DNA of 18,216 bases, from positions 1 through 18,216 of the forward strand of contig CAMDAI010000005.1 of NCBI GenBank assembly GCA_945888585.1, written 5' to 3'. This document shows positions 15,955 to 18,216 of the stretch, piece by piece. Positions within the stretch are counted from its first letter, which is position 1; every line of letters starts with the position of its first letter. Below the pieces are notes generated by a model, which ran no database searches, was not told the DNA's origin, and saw nothing but the letters and a program-made list of their open reading frames with translations. The DNA is from Rickettsia typhi (lineage in GTDB: Bacteria > Pseudomonadota > Alphaproteobacteria > Rickettsiales > UBA1997). Both the position numbers and the translations under genes were made by a program.

Positions 15955-16839
15955 TTATTTAGATTTTTTTAGTTTTTTTGTTTGATACATTCGGGCAAAA
16001 TTGTAATTAAATTCTGCTCCCATAATAAATACCAAACTAGTTAAATAAAAGAACATCAATGCACCAATAATACCGCCTAAACTACCATACAATAAATTAA
16101 ATTGATTAAATTTTTCTAAATAAATAGAAAATAATTTAAGAATTAAAAACCATAAAATGACACAAATAAGAGCCCCGGGAATAGTGTGAATGAATTTTTG
16201 CTGAGCATTGGGAATAATATAATAAAGTAGTGAGGTGGAAATAAATAGAATTAAGAATATGGTAATTTCTCTTAAATAGATCCAATCATAATCAACTCTG
16301 AAATTTGTAGTTAGAATTAATTCAATTTTTTTAAATAATGCGGGAAATACAACCAGCAAAATCATTGCGGCGGTGATTGATACGGTTATCATAAAAAACT
16401 GAAAAATACTGAGAAGTCTTCTCCAAATATAAGGGGGTGGGCTAAAAACCCGATAAGCTCGATTAAGAATCGTTCTAATTCCCTCAACCGCAGAAGACGC
16501 AGTCCAGATTATTCCTATTACTGCGATGGTAAGTAAACTTTGAGGTGGCCCATTAACAATTTCTTCAACCCTTGGAGACAATGCTGCAGCAATATCAGGC
16601 GGTGCCGAGCTTAGTAAAAAGACGATTGTTTTTGCTCCCATCTCCGAATCTCCTAAAAAAGTTAGGATTGAGACTAGAAAAATTAAAAAAGGAAATAATG
16701 ATAAAATAGAAAGAAAAGCTAAATATCCAGCATGCTCTATACCATCTTGTCTAATAGTATCCATGGCCGAATGCTTAAAAAGCAAATAGGGAATTCGAAC
16801 GTATTTTTTTAACCAAAATCGCAGGACTTTTGTTATCAT
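15955..16839 (-). CDS. yihY: YihY/BrkB-family inner-membrane protein
   Basis: Members of this family (once misnamed RNase BN) are multi-pass inner-membrane proteins of uncertain function, sometimes called BrkB after a Bordetella serum-resistance locus. The 294-residue protein has the family N-terminus with HAGYLAFLSILSLFPFLIF, then about six membrane spans, GTNFR-like polar loops and the late GSLGGIIGALMFFYLTSLVFIMGAEFNYNFAR signature region, ending in a Lys-rich cytoplasmic tail. The ATG at 16839-16837 is preceded on the mRNA by AAAGAG at a 9-base spacing, a plausible ribosome binding site. It is divergent from argG. A perfect TATAAT lies only a few bases before the ATG, too close to serve a leadered transcript. 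Confidence 0.92.
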   Translation of the reverse strand: MITKVLRFWLKKYVRIPYLLFKHSAMDTIRQDGIEHAGYLAFLSILSLFPFLIFLVSILTFLGDSEMGAKTIVFLLSSAPPDIAAALSPRVEEIVNGPPQSLLTIAVIGIIWTASSAVEGIRTILNRAYRVFSPPPYIWRRLLSIFQFFMITVSITAAMILLVVFPALFKKIELILTTNFRVDYDWIYLREITIFLILFISTSLLYYIIPNAQQKFIHTIPGALICVILWFLILKLFSIYLEKFNQFNLLYGSLGGIIGALMFFYLTSLVFIMGAEFNYNFARMYQTKKLKKSK

Positions 16840-16936
16840 TTATTATAACTCTTTATTTGCATTTTATTTTACCGGAATGATACTACGCATGCTTGGCATC
16901 TTCATATTATCTCAACAGTGAAATTTAAGATTAACA

Positions 16937-18172
16937 ATGAAAAATAAAAATAGCAACCAAAGGGACAAACAAATAAAAAAAGTGGTACTGGCTTATTCAG
17001 GGGGATTGGATACTTCGGTAATTCTAAAATGGCTACAAGAAAATTATGGTTGTGAAGTTATAACTTTCACTGCTGATTTGGGCCAAGGTGAAGAATTGGA
17101 ACCGGCTCGCGCTAAGGCTAAAAAGTTAGGAGTTAAACAAATTTTTATTGAGGATTTGCGCGAAGAATTTGTTCGTGATTATGTATTTCCAATGTTTCGT
17201 GCCAATGCTCTTTATGAAGGGGTTTATTTGCTTGGTACTTCCATTGCTAGGCCCTTAATTGCTAAAAGACAAATTGAAATTGCTAAGCAAGTTGGTGCAG
17301 ATGCTGTTGCTCACGGCGCTACTGGAAAGGGTAATGATCAGGTGCGTTTTGAATTATCTTACTATGCCAATAAGCCTGATATCAAAGTAATAGCGCCTTG
17401 GCGTGAATGGGATTTAAATTCTCGTACTAAATTGATTGAATATGCTGAAAAAAATCAAATTCCAATTGCTAAAGATAAACGTGGCGAGTCTCCTTATTCG
17501 GTTGATGCTAATTTGCTTCACACTTCATCTGAAGGAAAAGTGTTGGAAGATCCTTCCAAGCCAGCTCCTGAATATGTTTATCAGCGCACCGTTTCTCCGG
17601 AAAATGCACCAGATAAAGCAACTATTATCGAAGTTGAATTCAAAAAAGGTGATGCAATTGCAATTGATGGCAAAAAACTTACCCCAGCTAATTTGCTGGC
17701 TAAATTAAATGATTTTGGTGGCAAGAATGGTATAGGAAGATTGGATTTGGTAGAAAACCGCTTTGTCGGAATGAAATCGCGTGGCGTTTATGAAACTCCA
17801 GGTGGAACTATATTATTAGCTGCTCATCGCGCTATTGAAAGCATTACTCTTGATCGGGGGGCATCTCATTTAAAAGACGAGATTATGCCGCGTTATGCTG
17901 AATTAATTTATAATGGTTTTTGGTTTTCACCAGAGCGCGAGATGTTGCAAGCTCTGATCGATAAGAGCCAAGAAAATGTTAATGGTAAAGTCCGTTTAAA
18001 GCTTTATAAGGGCAATGTTTATGTTATGGGACGTGAATCGCCAAATAGTCTATATTCAATGGCTCATGTTACTTTTGAGGAAGATTCAGTCTATGATCAG
18101 AAAGATGCCGCGGGGTTTATTAAACTAAATGCTCTACGTCTTCGCATAGGCAATAAAGCAAAAGCTAAATAA
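16937..18172 (+). CDS. argG: Argininosuccinate synthase
   Basis: ArgG joins citrulline and aspartate with ATP to form argininosuccinate. The 411-residue protein (family about 400) has the PP-loop AYSGGLDTS at residues 19-27, [46 protein letters not shown], and [11 protein letters not shown] basic, polar N-terminal extension of about 14 residues precedes the core. argH and other arginine genes are not in the window. Arginine codons are mostly CGN (roughly 20 against about 4 AGR), whereas lepB, gpmI and nadA favour or balance AGA; G+C also looks higher (about 40% in sampled lines against about 25% in lepB). This may mean high expression or foreign origin. A TATTAT box about 30 bases upstream could be the -10 element, but it has no good -35 partner. 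Confidence 0.97.
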   Translation: MKNKNSNQRDKQIKKVVLAYSGGLDTSVILKWLQENYGCEVITFTADLGQGEELEPARAKAKKLGVKQIFIEDLREEFVRDYVFPMFRANALYEGVYLLGTSIARPLIAKRQIEIAKQVGADAVAHGATGKGNDQVRFELSYYANKPDIKVIAPWREWDLNSRTKLIEYAEKNQIPIAKDKRGESPYSVDANLLHTSSEGKVLEDPSKPAPEYVYQRTVSPENAPDKATIIEVEFKKGDAIAIDGKKLTPANLLAKLNDFGGKNGIGRLDLVENRFVGMKSRGVYETPGGTILLAAHRAIESITLDRGASHLKDEIMPRYAELIYNGFWFSPEREMLQALIDKSQENVNGKVRLKLYKGNVYVMGRESPNSLYSMAHVTFEEDSVYDQKDAAGFIKLNALRLRIGNKAKAK

Positions 18173-18182
18173 AATTTAAACA

Positions 18183-18216
18183 ATGGCAAAAAAATCTAAT
18201 TTATTGCTATTAATAA
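18183..18216 (+). CDS. Possible 5' end of an unidentified gene, cut off by window edge
   Basis: An ATG at 18183, 10 bases after the argG stop, opens a frame that stays open to the window end (11 codons, MAKKSNLLLLI). The Lys-Lys start followed by a leucine run would suit a signal peptide or membrane anchor. The piece is too short to identify, and in AT-rich DNA such an opening may be chance. Confidence 0.35.
   Translation, partial: MAKKSNLLLLI

Noticed and set aside
1..18216. tRNA genes, CRISPR arrays, insertion sequences or prophage genes
   Set aside because: No T-arm consensus such as GGTTCGAATCC was seen in either orientation in the gaps, no regularly spaced repeats, and no transposase or phage-like protein.

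Overview
The window is AT-rich (about one third G+C by eye), densely packed bacterial DNA. The gene content points to an alphaproteobacterium of the Rickettsiales or a close relative. The main reasons are a virB4 gene followed directly by a very long, cysteine-rich virB6 gene (the expanded VirB6 layout of rickettsial type IV secretion systems), a pccB gene, a lepB-rnc pair, and an RNase III whose 'LENAMEA' active-site segment resembles what I recall from Rickettsia. Unlike Rickettsia itself, the window carries nadA, argG and dxs. This suggests a less reduced, earlier-branching or differently adapted member. The exact lineage cannot be fixed from this sequence.

Layout. Positions 1-6849 (minus strand) hold a probable operon virB4 > virB6 > dxs, with dxs cut off by the window edge. 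All three genes lie in the same reading frame, and virB4 and virB6 are separated by one stop codon and no spacer. Positions 6850-7470 contain a complete RNase P RNA gene (minus strand, 6958-7366) between two promoter regions. Positions 7471-9525 (plus) carry trpS and nadA, abutting with no gap. Positions 9522-12404 (minus) carry murB, pccB and a small CHMI-like tautomerase that overlaps pccB by one base. Positions 12487-15454 (plus) carry gpmI-lepB-rnc, joined by TAATG stop/start overlaps. Positions 15458-16839 (minus) carry a lone Hpt phosphotransfer protein and a YihY/BrkB membrane protein. Positions 16937-18172 (plus) carry argG, with the first codons of a possible next gene at the right edge.

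How the genes relate. The secretion genes encode the ATPase and the polytopic inner-membrane channel component of a type IV machine. The rest is housekeeping: isoprenoid precursor synthesis (dxs), tRNA processing and charging (rnpB, trpS), NAD precursor synthesis (nadA), propionyl-CoA carboxylation (pccB), peptidoglycan synthesis (murB), glycolysis (gpmI), signal-peptide cleavage (lepB), RNA processing (rnc), and arginine or urea-cycle chemistry (argG). No transposon, CRISPR array, phage gene or tRNA gene was seen.

The most notable points are the zero-gap same-frame virB4/virB6 junction with a TTG start, the repeated C-terminal tail and two-dozen-cysteine ectodomain of VirB6, an extra segment of about 45 residues inside TrpRS, an Asp-to-Asn change at an RNase III metal-site position, and the unusual pairing of pccB with a CHMI-family protein. 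I did not find a convincing wholly new system.
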